Positions 26,619 through 35,072 of a stretch of 64,000 nucleotides of DNA are shown piece by piece. The stretch is from Wenyingzhuangia fucanilytica (GTDB taxonomy: Bacteria > Bacteroidota > Bacteroidia > Flavobacteriales > Flavobacteriaceae). The stretch is from the NCBI RefSeq assembly GCF_001697185.1, contig NZ_CP014224.1:2712501-2776500 (forward strand). The letters run 5' to 3'. A program made the translations under genes and the position numbers. Each line of letters starts with the position of its first letter. Position 1 is the stretch's first letter. The notes under the pieces were generated by a model. It saw only the letters and a program-made list of their open reading frames with translations. It was not told where the DNA came from and made no database searches.

Positions 26619-27551
26619 TTAGGCATTATTAAGATTGATAACTTCTTGTTCTGTTAAATGTCTATAATGACCTCTTGGTAAATCTTTTTTGGTTAATCCT
26701 GCAAAAATTACACGATCTAGTTTTACTACTTTATATCCAAAGTGTGCAAATATTTTACGCACAATACGGTTACGACCAGAGTGAATTTCTATTCCCACTT
26801 CATTTTTAGACTGACCTTGAACATAGGCTACATCATCAACAAAAACTTTTTTATCGTCAATGATTGGACCTTCTGAAATAGATTGTAAATCTTTTAAAGA
26901 TACTTTATGATCTAAAGTAGCATGATACAATTTACGCTTGTTGTGTTTTGGATGAGTTAATTTTTTAGCCAACTCTCCATCATTGGTAAACAACAACAAT
27001 CCTGTAGTATCTCTATCTAATCTACCAACTGGATAAATACGTTCTTTACAAGCTTTAGAAACCAAATCCATTACAGTTTTTCTACCTCTTTCATCTTCCA
27101 TGGTAGTAATGTAATTCTTTGGTTTGTTTAATAAAACATATCTCTTTGTTTCTGGATTGATTAATACATTGTCAAAACGTACTTCATCAGTAGGTTGTAC
27201 TCTGTATCCCATTTCGGTAATAACTTTACCATTTACAGTAGCACTACCAGTTTCTATATAGGTATCTGCATCTCTACGAGAACAAATTCCTGCATTAGAA
27301 ATATATTTATTTAAACGGATTCCTGTTTGTTTTGAAGCAACAGTAACAACTCTATTTTTAGGAGCATTACCTGTTGGTTTTGTCTTGTTAAAAGGTTTCT
27401 TTTTAGCAAAGGACTTTGCTCCTTCTTCATTAGTAGCGTCTGCAGGTCGTTTAGTAAAACGCTTACTATTTGGTTTAAAACTTCCAGAAGGTTTTCCTTT
27501 ACCTCCTTGACCTTGTTGTCGTCTTCCCGACGAGTTTTTATTTGTACTCAT
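26619..27551 (-). CDS. rluB: 23S rRNA pseudouridine synthase, RluB/RsuA family
   Basis: Converts a uridine of rRNA to pseudouridine. The product has 310 residues from the ATG at 27551. The first 75 residues are a basic low-complexity tail rich in Lys, Gly, Ser and Pro. An S4 RNA-binding domain follows (RLNKYISNAGICSRRDAD), then the catalytic domain with its Asp in PVGRLDRDTTGLLLFT. Such long basic tails are common in this phylum. The exact target uridine is uncertain, so the symbol is provisional. UbiA lies 48 bp upstream on the same strand. Confidence 0.85.
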   Translation of the reverse strand: MSTNKNSSGRRQQGQGGKGKPSGSFKPNSKRFTKRPADATNEEGAKSFAKKKPFNKTKPTGNAPKNRVVTVASKQTGIRLNKYISNAGICSRRDADTYIETGSATVNGKVITEMGYRVQPTDEVRFDNVLINPETKRYVLLNKPKNYITTMEDERGRKTVMDLVSKACKERIYPVGRLDRDTTGLLLFTNDGELAKKLTHPKHNKRKLYHATLDHKVSLKDLQSISEGPIIDDKKVFVDDVAYVQGQSKNEVGIEIHSGRNRIVRKIFAHFGYKVVKLDRVIFAGLTKKDLPRGHYRHLTEQEVINLNNA

Positions 27552-27599
27552 TTTATAAATTTTGAATGGCAAAATTACGAAACAATCTGTAATAAAATA

Positions 27600-28514
27600 C
27601 TATATTCTTACTTCATTTAATATCCTGATTAACAAGACAGAAGTATCTATTAACGAAAGACTAAAAACCCCCATCACCAATACGACTCTTAAAAAATTAT
27701 GAAGTAGAAAATAATGTTTGTTTGTTTTAGCGATATATAATAAAATTAAAAACAAAGGCCCCCAAATAATACTTGAATAAAAATAGTACCTCATACTCCC
27801 AACCTCTGGAAATCTAAGTAAAAAATAAGTTGGAATTGTTAATAGAGCCAATAAAACATATACATAAACTTTTACTTTATCCTCTCCATATTTTAACACT
27901 AGAGTTTCTCTATTGGTTAATAAAGCCCCTTTAGCCCTTTCAAAATCTTTAATAAACTCCTTTAGCAACACCAATAAATACAGGTATAAACCGTGAGTAA
28001 TAATTAATTCTGATATATTTTCGTAGTACACAAAAATCACAAAAAAAGGCAAAATATCTAAAATAGATACTGATAAAATTCTTACCAGTGGATACTTTTG
28101 TAATTTGTGAGAATACAGCCATATTAAAAAAATATACCCTGCGAAGAAAACTCCTGCTTTCCATGAAATAATCATTCCTAAAACAAAAGCAATAAAGTTT
28201 AAGGTAAAGTAAACTTGAAGTTTGGTTTTTTGGCTTACCCAGTTTCCTATATGAGTCTTAACTGGCTTGTTAATCGCATCAATAGAAGCATCGTAAAAAT
28301 CGTTGATGATATACCCTGAAGACACTACACTAATAGTAGACAATACTACCAAATGCAAATGCCAATCAACCATTACTTCTCTTAAAGTTTGATTAACAGT
28401 AAAAACAAAAATAGCAGCTAAATATTGGGCAACAGTTAAAAGCATGATATTGTAGCCTCTTACTACCGAAAATAATGCTAAAATTTTATGCCTTGTTGTG
28501 GCTGCTTTATTCAT
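27600..28514 (-). CDS. UbiA-family prenyltransferase, geranylgeranylglycerol-phosphate type
   Basis: A 304-residue integral membrane protein with eight or nine helices. The first Asp-rich motif is NDFYDASIDAINKP and the second is DFERAKGALLTNRETL. Flavobacterial proteins with this context are commonly named geranylgeranylglycerol-phosphate geranylgeranyltransferase, but the actual acceptor is unproven. It starts 13 bp after the mevalonate kinase stop, which supports a role that uses prenyl diphosphates made by this pathway. Confidence 0.8.
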   Translation of the reverse strand: MNKAATTRHKILALFSVVRGYNIMLLTVAQYLAAIFVFTVNQTLREVMVDWHLHLVVLSTISVVSSGYIINDFYDASIDAINKPVKTHIGNWVSQKTKLQVYFTLNFIAFVLGMIISWKAGVFFAGYIFLIWLYSHKLQKYPLVRILSVSILDILPFFVIFVYYENISELIITHGLYLYLLVLLKEFIKDFERAKGALLTNRETLVLKYGEDKVKVYVYVLLALLTIPTYFLLRFPEVGSMRYYFYSSIIWGPLFLILLYIAKTNKHYFLLHNFLRVVLVMGVFSLSLIDTSVLLIRILNEVRI

Positions 28515-28527
28515 AGCTGGTTAGACT

Positions 28528-29454
28528 TTAAAATCTGTACACCAATTCTAAACGATGACCTGCCAAAGAAGTTTTTGCTTTTTCAAAATCAGCAGCAAAT
28601 CCTAAAATGTATCCACCACCACCAGAACCACAAAGTTTTAAGTAATAATCATTAGAGTCAATTCCCTTTTTCCATAAAGCATGAAATTGTTTAGGAATCA
28701 TTGGTTTAAAATGATCTAAAACTACTTTTGATAGTTTTTTAACATTTCCAAACAATGCTTTTGCATCACCATGTAAAAAGTTATCAATACAAGCATCTGT
28801 ATGAATAACAAACTCTTCACTTAACATTTTACGGAAACCATCATTTTTCATTTTTTTCATAAAAATGTTTACCATTGGCTCCGTTTCTCCAATCATATTT
28901 GAATCTAATAAAAATACAGCTCCTTTACCATTTTGTTGATAAGGAATCCCTACTGACTCTACATCGTTCTTTGATTGAATTAATATTGGTAAACTTAAAT
29001 AACTGTTTAAAGGATCTAATCCAGAACTTGTTCCGTGGAAAAAAGATTCCATTAAACCAAAAACTGTTTTTAATTGTAATAATTTGTCTTTGGTTAAATT
29101 TTCTAAAACAGTGATTTTATCTTTTGCATATTGATCGTAAATAGCAGCTACAATAGCACCTGAACTCCCTACTCCATATCCTTGAGGAATGCTAGACTCA
29201 AAATACATTCCATCAGCTAAATCTTGTTCTAATTGCACCAAATCAAAAGAAACCAAATCTGTGTCTAAATCTTTTAAGTATTTAAAATACTTTACTAAGT
29301 TTTGATTAGATTTTAACTTATCACCTTCTAAAACATCAGCTAATTTAAACGCTCCTTTATAAGAATTATAAGGAATTGCTAAGCCTTTAGAGTCTTTAAT
29401 AATTCCATACTCACCAAATAGCAAAATTTTTGCGTAAAATAATGGTCCTTTCAT
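28528..29454 (-). CDS. Mevalonate kinase-like GHMP kinase
   Basis: A 308-residue GHMP kinase that should phosphorylate mevalonate. The glycine-rich ATP loop PQGYGVGSSGA is near 91-101. The start LFYAKILLFGEYGII is typical of the mevalonate kinase/phosphomevalonate kinase group, and the C-terminal motif LCGSGGGGYILGF closes the domain. It lies between mvaD (71 bp upstream) and the UbiA gene. Which step of the mevalonate pathway it performs cannot be settled from sequence alone; mevalonate kinase is the favoured reading. Confidence 0.82.
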   Translation of the reverse strand: MKGPLFYAKILLFGEYGIIKDSKGLAIPYNSYKGAFKLADVLEGDKLKSNQNLVKYFKYLKDLDTDLVSFDLVQLEQDLADGMYFESSIPQGYGVGSSGAIVAAIYDQYAKDKITVLENLTKDKLLQLKTVFGLMESFFHGTSSGLDPLNSYLSLPILIQSKNDVESVGIPYQQNGKGAVFLLDSNMIGETEPMVNIFMKKMKNDGFRKMLSEEFVIHTDACIDNFLHGDAKALFGNVKKLSKVVLDHFKPMIPKQFHALWKKGIDSNDYYLKLCGSGGGGYILGFAADFEKAKTSLAGHRLELVYRF

Positions 29455-29525
29455 AGTTTAGTTTTTTGTGCAATATGCTGCGCGCAATGAACTCTGCAAA
29501 GATAAACAATTAAAATGGTTAATAA

Positions 29526-30611
29526 CTAGATTGTTAATTGTTTAGCACCAGTCCCTACACAATCGTGAATATATGATTGGTCTTTGCAATACACCGATAA
29601 TTTATTTTTAATAAACTCTTGTACTGGTTCTTTTTCGCTTTCAGGATACAATAAATGTACGTTAGCCCCCGCATCTAAAGTAAAACACAATTTACTTCCG
29701 GTCTTTTTTCTATATGCCCAAACCTCATTAATCACTTGTAAAGTATTAGGTTTCATTAAAATAAAATACGGATTACTAGTCATCATCATGGCGTGTAAAG
29801 TTAAAGCTTCACTCTCTACCAATTCTATAAACTTATCCACATCACTATTGGCAAAAATATCTTTTATCTTATTGATGTTTTCTTGTGCTTGTATAAACCT
29901 TTGAGCTGCAAATGGATGTCCGTGCATTAAATTATGCCCCACAGTACTACTCACTTGTTTTTCACCTTTATCTATCAACAAAATAGTATCCTGATAATTT
30001 TTAAAAACAGCAGCAACACCATCAACATAAGGAACTCCATATAAATCCGAACTTCCTTCAATATTTTCGTGCTCGCCCCAAACAACAATATCTCCTTTTA
30101 CACTTCTACAAGCACTTCCGGAACCTAAACGAGCTAAAAAAGAGGCCTTTTTATAAAATGCTTCTTCTGTTAAATTAATGTTGATTTCTTTTTCTATACT
30201 CATTAAACACAAAGCAATAGCACTCATTCCACTTGCCGAAGAAGCAATTCCGCTACTGTGAGGAAAAGAATTTTTAGTATCAATCACAAAATGATATTCC
30301 CTTAAAAAAGGAACATACTTTTCTATTCTCTTAAAAAAAGTTTCGATTTTTGGCTTAAAATCTTCTTGCTCTTTACCATCTAAAACCACCTTAAAATCAT
30401 AAGTACCTCTTAAATCTTTCCTTTTCCCATAGGTTAAAGTTGTGGTGGTATGACAATTAGATAAAGTAAAACTAATTGAAGTATTTTCTGGTAATTGAGG
30501 ATTTTTCTTTCCCCAATATTTTACTAAAGCGATATTACTTGGGGTTTGCCAAGTAACTTTTCCTGATGCTTTACTTGCGGCTAAAGACTTTGGGATAAAT
30601 TTTTGCTCCAT
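29526..30611 (-). CDS. mvaD: Diphosphomevalonate decarboxylase
   Basis: Converts mevalonate 5-diphosphate to isopentenyl diphosphate with ATP. The 361-residue GHMP-fold protein carries NIALVKYWGKKN near 27-38, the phosphate-binding FPHSSGIASSASGMSAIA near 115-132, and the catalytic Asp region LDAGANVHLL. Its presence shows that the organism uses the mevalonate route rather than MEP, as flavobacteria generally do. It heads the mvaD-kinase-UbiA-rluB series. Confidence 0.94.
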   Translation of the reverse strand: MEQKFIPKSLAASKASGKVTWQTPSNIALVKYWGKKNPQLPENTSISFTLSNCHTTTTLTYGKRKDLRGTYDFKVVLDGKEQEDFKPKIETFFKRIEKYVPFLREYHFVIDTKNSFPHSSGIASSASGMSAIALCLMSIEKEININLTEEAFYKKASFLARLGSGSACRSVKGDIVVWGEHENIEGSSDLYGVPYVDGVAAVFKNYQDTILLIDKGEKQVSSTVGHNLMHGHPFAAQRFIQAQENINKIKDIFANSDVDKFIELVESEALTLHAMMMTSNPYFILMKPNTLQVINEVWAYRKKTGSKLCFTLDAGANVHLLYPESEKEPVQEFIKNKLSVYCKDQSYIHDCVGTGAKQLTI

Positions 30612-30724
30612 TGCAAATGTCTATTTTTTGTAAGTATAAACGTAAGTTATATAGTTGATATCTGAAAATTTTTAATCTGAATTTTTATCTATACAAATCG
30701 TATTTTAAAGTTTTATGGAATGGT

Positions 30725-30732
30725 TATATTTG
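30725..30732 (+). promoter_or_regulatory. Putative -7 box giving a nearly leaderless mRNA
   Basis: TATATTTG matches TAnnTTTG. It ends 5 bp before the ATG at 30738, so transcription would begin at or within a base or two of the start codon. It also overlaps an earlier in-frame ATG at 30720, ruling that out. Confidence 0.5.
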
Positions 30733-30737
30733 CCTTT

Positions 30738-30971
30738 ATGAGGAAATTAAAATTGATTTGGGATTTTAGAGGAGCAACAGGTTTAGGAACTGCTAAACAC
30801 CATTGCATACATTTAAAAGAATTTGCAGAAGCCGAAAAACTTAACTTTCATCTTATAGATCACCAGGAAATTAATGAGATGTGGGCAATAGCTTTTATTG
30901 TTGTTGATGAAAGTGATATGAAAATTTATAGAGATGCTTTAAAACCTCATAGAGGAGAAGTGTATCAGTAA
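30738..30971 (+). CDS. Conserved-looking small protein, 77 residues
   Basis: A 77-residue soluble protein with mixed composition and an apparent alpha/beta pattern (KLIWDFRG, AEAEKLNFHLIDHQEI, AIAFIVVDESDMKIYRDALKPHRGE). I do not recognise a named family. It is divergent from mvaD. The start at 30738 is chosen because a promoter box covers the earlier ATG. Its TAA stop codon is itself the first unit of the long heptamer repeat that follows, so the repeat abuts the coding end exactly. Confidence 0.7.
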   Translation: MRKLKLIWDFRGATGLGTAKHHCIHLKEFAEAEKLNFHLIDHQEINEMWAIAFIVVDESDMKIYRDALKPHRGEVYQ

Positions 30972-31065
30972 TGGTTAATGGTTAATGGTTAATGGTTAAT
31001 GGTTAATGGTTAATGGTTAATGGTTAATGGTTAATGGTTAATGGTTAATGGTTAATGGTTAATGG
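30969..31065. repeat. Heptamer tandem repeat TAATGGT, about 13.9 copies
   Basis: A perfect tandem array of the same 7-bp unit and orientation as at 4454-4492, starting with the stop codon of the small upstream gene. No base differs over 97 bp. Copy number is likely to vary between isolates by slippage. Confidence 0.97.
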
Positions 31066-31144
31066 AATTTAGAAATTCTACAATCAACAATTACATTTTA
31101 ACAAAGTTTATTTGTTGATGTGTTTAACCCTTTATAATAAAGTC

Positions 31145-31168
31145 GGTCTTCGAGCGGAGTCGAGAAGC
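31145..31168. repeat. Possible fragment of a dispersed REP-like repeat
   Basis: The GC-richer stretch TCTTCGAGCGGAGTCGAGAA stands out from the AT-rich surroundings and is a near-palindrome. It resembles short dispersed repeats (of the form TTCTCGACTCCGCTCGAA) that I associate with flavobacterial intergenic DNA. Only one copy is in the window. Confidence 0.4.
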
Positions 31169-31191
31169 CATTTTCTTAACTTCTATAATTC

Positions 31192-32412
31192 TCAATACGC
31201 TATTGCTTCAGAAATTACCCAACCACCTGTCCAAGCATTTTGGAAATTAAAGCCACCTGTAACGGCATCAATATTTAAAATTTCTCCAGCAAAGAACAAG
31301 TTTTCATGGAGTTTACTTTCAAACTTTTTAAAGTTGACTTCTTTTAATTTTACACCTCCCGCTGTTACAAACTCATCCTTAAACGTACTTTTTCCTTGAG
31401 CATGAAAAACAGTATGGGTTAATTTATCTGCCAACAACTCTAAACTTTTATTAGAAACATCTGCCCATTTGGTTTGTCCATCTATCTCACAAACTTCTAA
31501 AAATCTAGACCACAAACGCTTGCTAATTGTTTCAAAAGGACTTCTTTTTTCTAATATAGACTTTACATCTGTCTTTTTGGTTTTAAACAATACATCTAAC
31601 GCTTGTTGTCTGTTTATACTTAACCAATTTACAATTACTTGATATTGATATTCTTTATCGGCCAACAAAATAGCACCAAAAGCAGATAATTTTAATACTG
31701 CAGGCCCACTAGTTCCCCAATGGGTAATTAACAAAGGACCTGTACTTTTTAGCTTGGTATCTTTTATAGCAACTTCTACATTTTGTACAGCTATACCTGG
31801 CAAATCTACCAATAAAGAATCTTTGATGTTAAAAGTAAATAAAGATGGGACTGGCGCTACAACATTATGCCCTAAATCTGTTAATAACTTCCACATTGGT
31901 TTACTGCTCCCTGCTGTGACCACTAATTTATCACAAGTATATTCGTTGTTATTTGTAATAACTTTCCAACTTCCGTTTTCTAATTGCTGAAAACTAGAAA
32001 CACCTTCACTTTTTTTAACTTCTATTCCTAAGTTTTGGGTAGCATTTAAAAAACAATCAATAATAGATTGAGAAGAATTTGATTCAGGAAAAATACGATT
32101 GTCACTTTCAATTTTTAAAGGCACTCCTCTATTTTCGAACCACTCCATGGTATCACCAGTCATAAACTGATGAAAAGGGCCAAGTAATTCTCTTTTCCCT
32201 CTAGGATAAAACTCGGTTAATTCTTTTGGATCAAAACAAGCATGAGTAACATTACAACGTCCTCCACCAGAAATTTTAACTTTTTGTAAAACTTCTTTTC
32301 CTTTTTCTAATATACAAACAGATAAAGTCTCGTTTTTTTCTTTGGTATTAATAGCGGTAAAGAAACCTGCTGCCCCACCTCCAATAATGATTACATTGTA
32401 ATGTTTTGCCAT
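31192..32412 (-). CDS. NAD(P)/FAD-dependent oxidoreductase, HI0933/YhiN family
   Basis: A 406-residue flavoprotein of the HI0933-like family (PF03486). The FAD-binding IIGGGAAGFF is at 9-18, the family signature VKISGGGRCNVTH follows near 45-57, and the C-terminal ILNIDAVTGGFNFQNAWTGG closes the FAD site. Members of this family have no settled role, though some relatives reduce bile-acid intermediates. It is followed 3 bp upstream-to-downstream by the HAD phosphatase gene on the same strand, so an operon of flavin and phosphatase genes is likely. Confidence 0.88.
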   Translation of the reverse strand: MAKHYNVIIIGGGAAGFFTAINTKEKNETLSVCILEKGKEVLQKVKISGGGRCNVTHACFDPKELTEFYPRGKRELLGPFHQFMTGDTMEWFENRGVPLKIESDNRIFPESNSSQSIIDCFLNATQNLGIEVKKSEGVSSFQQLENGSWKVITNNNEYTCDKLVVTAGSSKPMWKLLTDLGHNVVAPVPSLFTFNIKDSLLVDLPGIAVQNVEVAIKDTKLKSTGPLLITHWGTSGPAVLKLSAFGAILLADKEYQYQVIVNWLSINRQQALDVLFKTKKTDVKSILEKRSPFETISKRLWSRFLEVCEIDGQTKWADVSNKSLELLADKLTHTVFHAQGKSTFKDEFVTAGGVKLKEVNFKKFESKLHENLFFAGEILNIDAVTGGFNFQNAWTGGWVISEAIAY

Positions 32413-32415
32413 AGG

Positions 32416-33105
32416 TTACAAAGATACAATCTCTTGATAAGCTTCTAATAAAGTTGGAAAAACTTTTACAGCTCCATTTGCTAACAACTCTTCTTTAGAA
32501 TATTGTGTTGTTAACCCAACAGCTACCATTCCTGTAGCCGCAGCAGCTCTAATACCGGTTAAACTATCTTCAAAAATAAGGGTACTACTAAAATCTTTTT
32601 CTGCTACACCAAGATGTTTTGCCAAAGTTAAATAAGGAACAGGGCTTGGTTTAGGTTTAGAAAACATATCTACTCCCATACAAATAGAAAAATTAGCGCC
32701 TGTTTGACGTAGAGAATTTTCTACAAAAGCAGTATAAGCATTACTTGCTATTCCATGTGGAATATTATTTTTTGCTAAAAAACCTTGAATTTCATGAACA
32801 CCAGGCAATAAACCTGGAGGTGTTTGAGTGGCTAATATATGTGATTGTTTTAGAGTGTTTAACTCTTCTCCTTTGGTGATATCTCCTCCAAACTCAGCAA
32901 AATAATTTGCAATTTGATATGGAGCTCTACCAGCATGAGTTGCCTCTGGAAAATCACAAATTTCTTTGTTAAATATTTCTTTAAATGCCGAAGACCAAGC
33001 CGACATGTGACAATTTTTACTATCAACAATTACACCGTCAAAATCAAACAATACGGCTTTGGGAAATGGAAGTTTATTCATTTTATCTTTCTTTTGAATG
33101 AACAT
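32416..33105 (-). CDS. HAD-family hydrolase, beta-phosphoglucomutase-like
   Basis: A 229-residue HAD hydrolase. The nucleophile motif is FDFDGVIVDS with Asp21 and Asp23; a helical cap follows, then the Ser/Thr motif (GIASNAY), the Lys motif (SKPKPSP) and the acidic FEDSLTGIRAA. It probably dephosphorylates a sugar phosphate or acts as a phosphomutase. The start used overlaps the stop of the lactone oxidase gene by one base (TAATG), suggesting coupling; Met9 is an alternative start. Confidence 0.85.
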   Translation of the reverse strand: MFIQKKDKMNKLPFPKAVLFDFDGVIVDSKNCHMSAWSSAFKEIFNKEICDFPEATHAGRAPYQIANYFAEFGGDITKGEELNTLKQSHILATQTPPGLLPGVHEIQGFLAKNNIPHGIASNAYTAFVENSLRQTGANFSICMGVDMFSKPKPSPVPYLTLAKHLGVAEKDFSSTLIFEDSLTGIRAAAATGMVAVGLTTQYSKEELLANGAVKVFPTLLEAYQEIVSL

Positions 33106-34421
33106 TATTTTACAAACAACTTGGTTAAATAACCATTTAAAAATTTGTTTGTAGGATCTAATTTTGAACGTAAAACCACAAAATCATTCCATTTTGTATA
33201 AAGTTTTTCAAAATCAACATAAGTAGCACTAAAACGTTTTGCCCAATGCGGTTTTCCTTTATACTTTAAGAACAATTCTTCTACTTTTTCAAAAGCTACA
33301 TAATCGTTTGCTTTAGGAGAATTTCTACACACACAACCTACAGTAACTACATCTTCATCGGCAGCATAGCTTAACCAAGCATTGTCCTTTTTTAAAAAAC
33401 GTATGTCCATTGGCACATGCACATAAGCTTTATTTGTTTTATCTTCTAACATTGCTTTTAGTTCCTTAAACAAATCTTGAAATTTAGAATAAGACACTGT
33501 CCACTCTGCCAACTCCATAGTTGCTCCTCTTTTTTTAGTCACGGTAGCATCATACAAACTTCCGGCATGTTCTTGCTTGGCAGTAAAAAACAAGAAATAT
33601 AAAATCTTATTAGCAATGGCGGTAAAACGCGGATATTTATGCGTGTACTTATATAGTTTTTGAGAAATTTTTCTTCTCTTTTTATAATACTTAGGTGCCG
33701 ATTTTGATTTGAACTTAAAATCTTGATCAACTTTATTTCCTAAAATCACATATCCATGGTTGGTATGCGGCAACCATAAAATTCTTACAAAATCATAAGT
33801 ATTTAAAAAGCCATCCAATTTAGCAGTCCAATCTGCATCTTTCATTGGTGCTTCTTTAATATGCAATCTGTAATTCTCTTCACAAGTAAAAGTAATTTCA
33901 GAAAACACTCCTAGCAAACCGATTGAAACACGAATGGCATCAATTTCTGGATCTTGATTTGTGAATTCACGAATAGTTCCATCGGCCATAACCATTCTAA
34001 ACTTAGAAACATATTTAGACAGTATAAATCCGTTTGTTCCGTGGGTAGCGGTAGCCAAAGCTCCACCAATGGTAATTTTATTAATATCTGGCAAGCAAGG
34101 AATACACCAACCACAAGCTTGAACTGTATTGATTACTTTTTCTAAGCTTATTCCTGCTTGTACAGTAATCTCCTTGGTTTCTTTATTGATGTTTACAATT
34201 TTATCGTAATTAGAAACATCAACTAAAGTTGAAGTTCCTGCATGTATATCAGAAGAAGAAAAACGATTTCCAAACACACGAACAGAAGAATTGTTTGCTA
34301 TGGCATTGACCAACTCATCCTCGTTATTTACTTTGATTAAGTTTTCGTAAGAATGTTTTATGTTTTTATTCCAACTAACCCATTCTTTATTGGTTTGGGC
34401 TTTTTTGGTTGATTTGCTCAA
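33105..34421 (-). CDS. FAD-linked sugar-lactone oxidase family protein
   Basis: A 438-residue protein with an N-terminal FAD-binding PCMH domain (VRVFGNRFSSSDIHAG near 50; ITIGGALATATHGTN near 140) and a C-terminal ALO domain. The HWAK motif at 392-395 is characteristic of aldonolactone oxidases, such as arabinono- and gulonolactone oxidases. The usual His for covalent FAD attachment is not obvious, so the flavin may be bound without a covalent link. It has no signal peptide. The substrate is unknown. It is coupled to the HAD phosphatase gene. Confidence 0.85.
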   Translation of the reverse strand: MSKSTKKAQTNKEWVSWNKNIKHSYENLIKVNNEDELVNAIANNSSVRVFGNRFSSSDIHAGTSTLVDVSNYDKIVNINKETKEITVQAGISLEKVINTVQACGWCIPCLPDINKITIGGALATATHGTNGFILSKYVSKFRMVMADGTIREFTNQDPEIDAIRVSIGLLGVFSEITFTCEENYRLHIKEAPMKDADWTAKLDGFLNTYDFVRILWLPHTNHGYVILGNKVDQDFKFKSKSAPKYYKKRRKISQKLYKYTHKYPRFTAIANKILYFLFFTAKQEHAGSLYDATVTKKRGATMELAEWTVSYSKFQDLFKELKAMLEDKTNKAYVHVPMDIRFLKKDNAWLSYAADEDVVTVGCVCRNSPKANDYVAFEKVEELFLKYKGKPHWAKRFSATYVDFEKLYTKWNDFVVLRSKLDPTNKFLNGYLTKLFVK

Positions 34422-34463
34422 AATATTTTGTTGCTTTTGTTGATTACTACAAGGGAATGGTCG

Positions 34464-34850
34464 TTAACTATTTAATATCTTTTCGATATTTGGTTTAAAA
34501 TAATTAGGCCCCTTTAACACTTTACCATCTTCTCTGTAAATTGGTTCTCCATCTTCTCCTAATTTACTCATATTGCTTCGTTGAATTTCATTAAAAACTT
34601 CTTCAATTTTATGTTGCATTCCGTGTTCAATAATAGTTCCACATAAAATATATAACATATCACCAAGAGCATCGGCAACCTCAACCAAATCTCCATTTTG
34701 TGCAGCCTCTAAGTACTCTTTGTTTTCCTCATCCATTAAATTAAATCTCAGGTTGATTTTTTCTTCACCAATAGCTGCTATAGGCTCATTTTTATACCCT
34801 AATTTATATGCGGTGTGAAATTCTTGTACTGCTTTGATTTTATTCTTCAT
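34464..34850 (-). CDS. All-alpha NTP pyrophosphohydrolase (MazG-like)
   Basis: A 128-residue protein of the all-alpha nucleoside triphosphate pyrophosphohydrolase superfamily, close to proteins named phosphoribosyl-ATP pyrophosphohydrolase-like. The metal-binding helices are MDEENKEYLEA (EExxE type) and EVADALGDMLYIL (ExxD). It likely hydrolyses a nucleotide, perhaps a noncanonical dNTP, to the monophosphate. No his genes are nearby, so a housecleaning role is more likely than histidine synthesis. Confidence 0.82.
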   Translation of the reverse strand: MKNKIKAVQEFHTAYKLGYKNEPIAAIGEEKINLRFNLMDEENKEYLEAAQNGDLVEVADALGDMLYILCGTIIEHGMQHKIEEVFNEIQRSNMSKLGEDGEPIYREDGKVLKGPNYFKPNIEKILNS

Positions 34851-34858
34851 TTGTTTGT

Positions 34859-34866
34859 TAATTTTG
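34859..34866 (+). promoter_or_regulatory. Putative -7 box for the small membrane protein gene
   Basis: TAATTTTG matches TAnnTTTG and lies 16 bp before the ATG at 34883, in the 32-bp gap between divergent genes. Confidence 0.45.
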
Positions 34867-34882
34867 GTGAAAATTAATTTTT

Positions 34883-35071
34883 ATGTTTTCTACTGGACAA
34901 ATTTACTTTGCTATATTTTTTGTAATTGCTTTTACTATTGCTATGGTTTGGAGCTATAGAAAGGACTTACAAAGACACAAACATTATTACAAAAATACAG
35001 CTATTAAAGTATTTATTGCAGGAATTTTAGTTACGATATCTTTTATACTGATTAGATTGGCTTTAAAATAA
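34883..35071 (+). CDS. Small conserved membrane protein, two TM segments
   Basis: A 62-residue protein with two hydrophobic segments (about 6-24 and 42-60) joined by a basic loop (SYRKDLQRHKHYYKN), so both ends should lie outside the cytoplasm. Proteins of this look are widespread hypothetical proteins in Flavobacteriaceae. The gene has its own -7 box, ends 1 bp from the stop of the convergent channel gene, and is well composed. Function is unknown. Confidence 0.75.
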   Translation: MFSTGQIYFAIFFVIAFTIAMVWSYRKDLQRHKHYYKNTAIKVFIAGILVTISFILIRLALK

Positions 35072-35072
35072 A

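Noticed and set aside
30969-31065. CRISPR-like array
   Set aside because: The unit is 7 bp and contiguous with no spacers and no cas genes; it is a simple tandem repeat.
31112-31399. A 95-residue plus-strand frame over the repeat and HI0933 gene end
   Set aside because: Most of it is antisense to a well-supported flavoprotein gene, and the rest translates repeat-like DNA.
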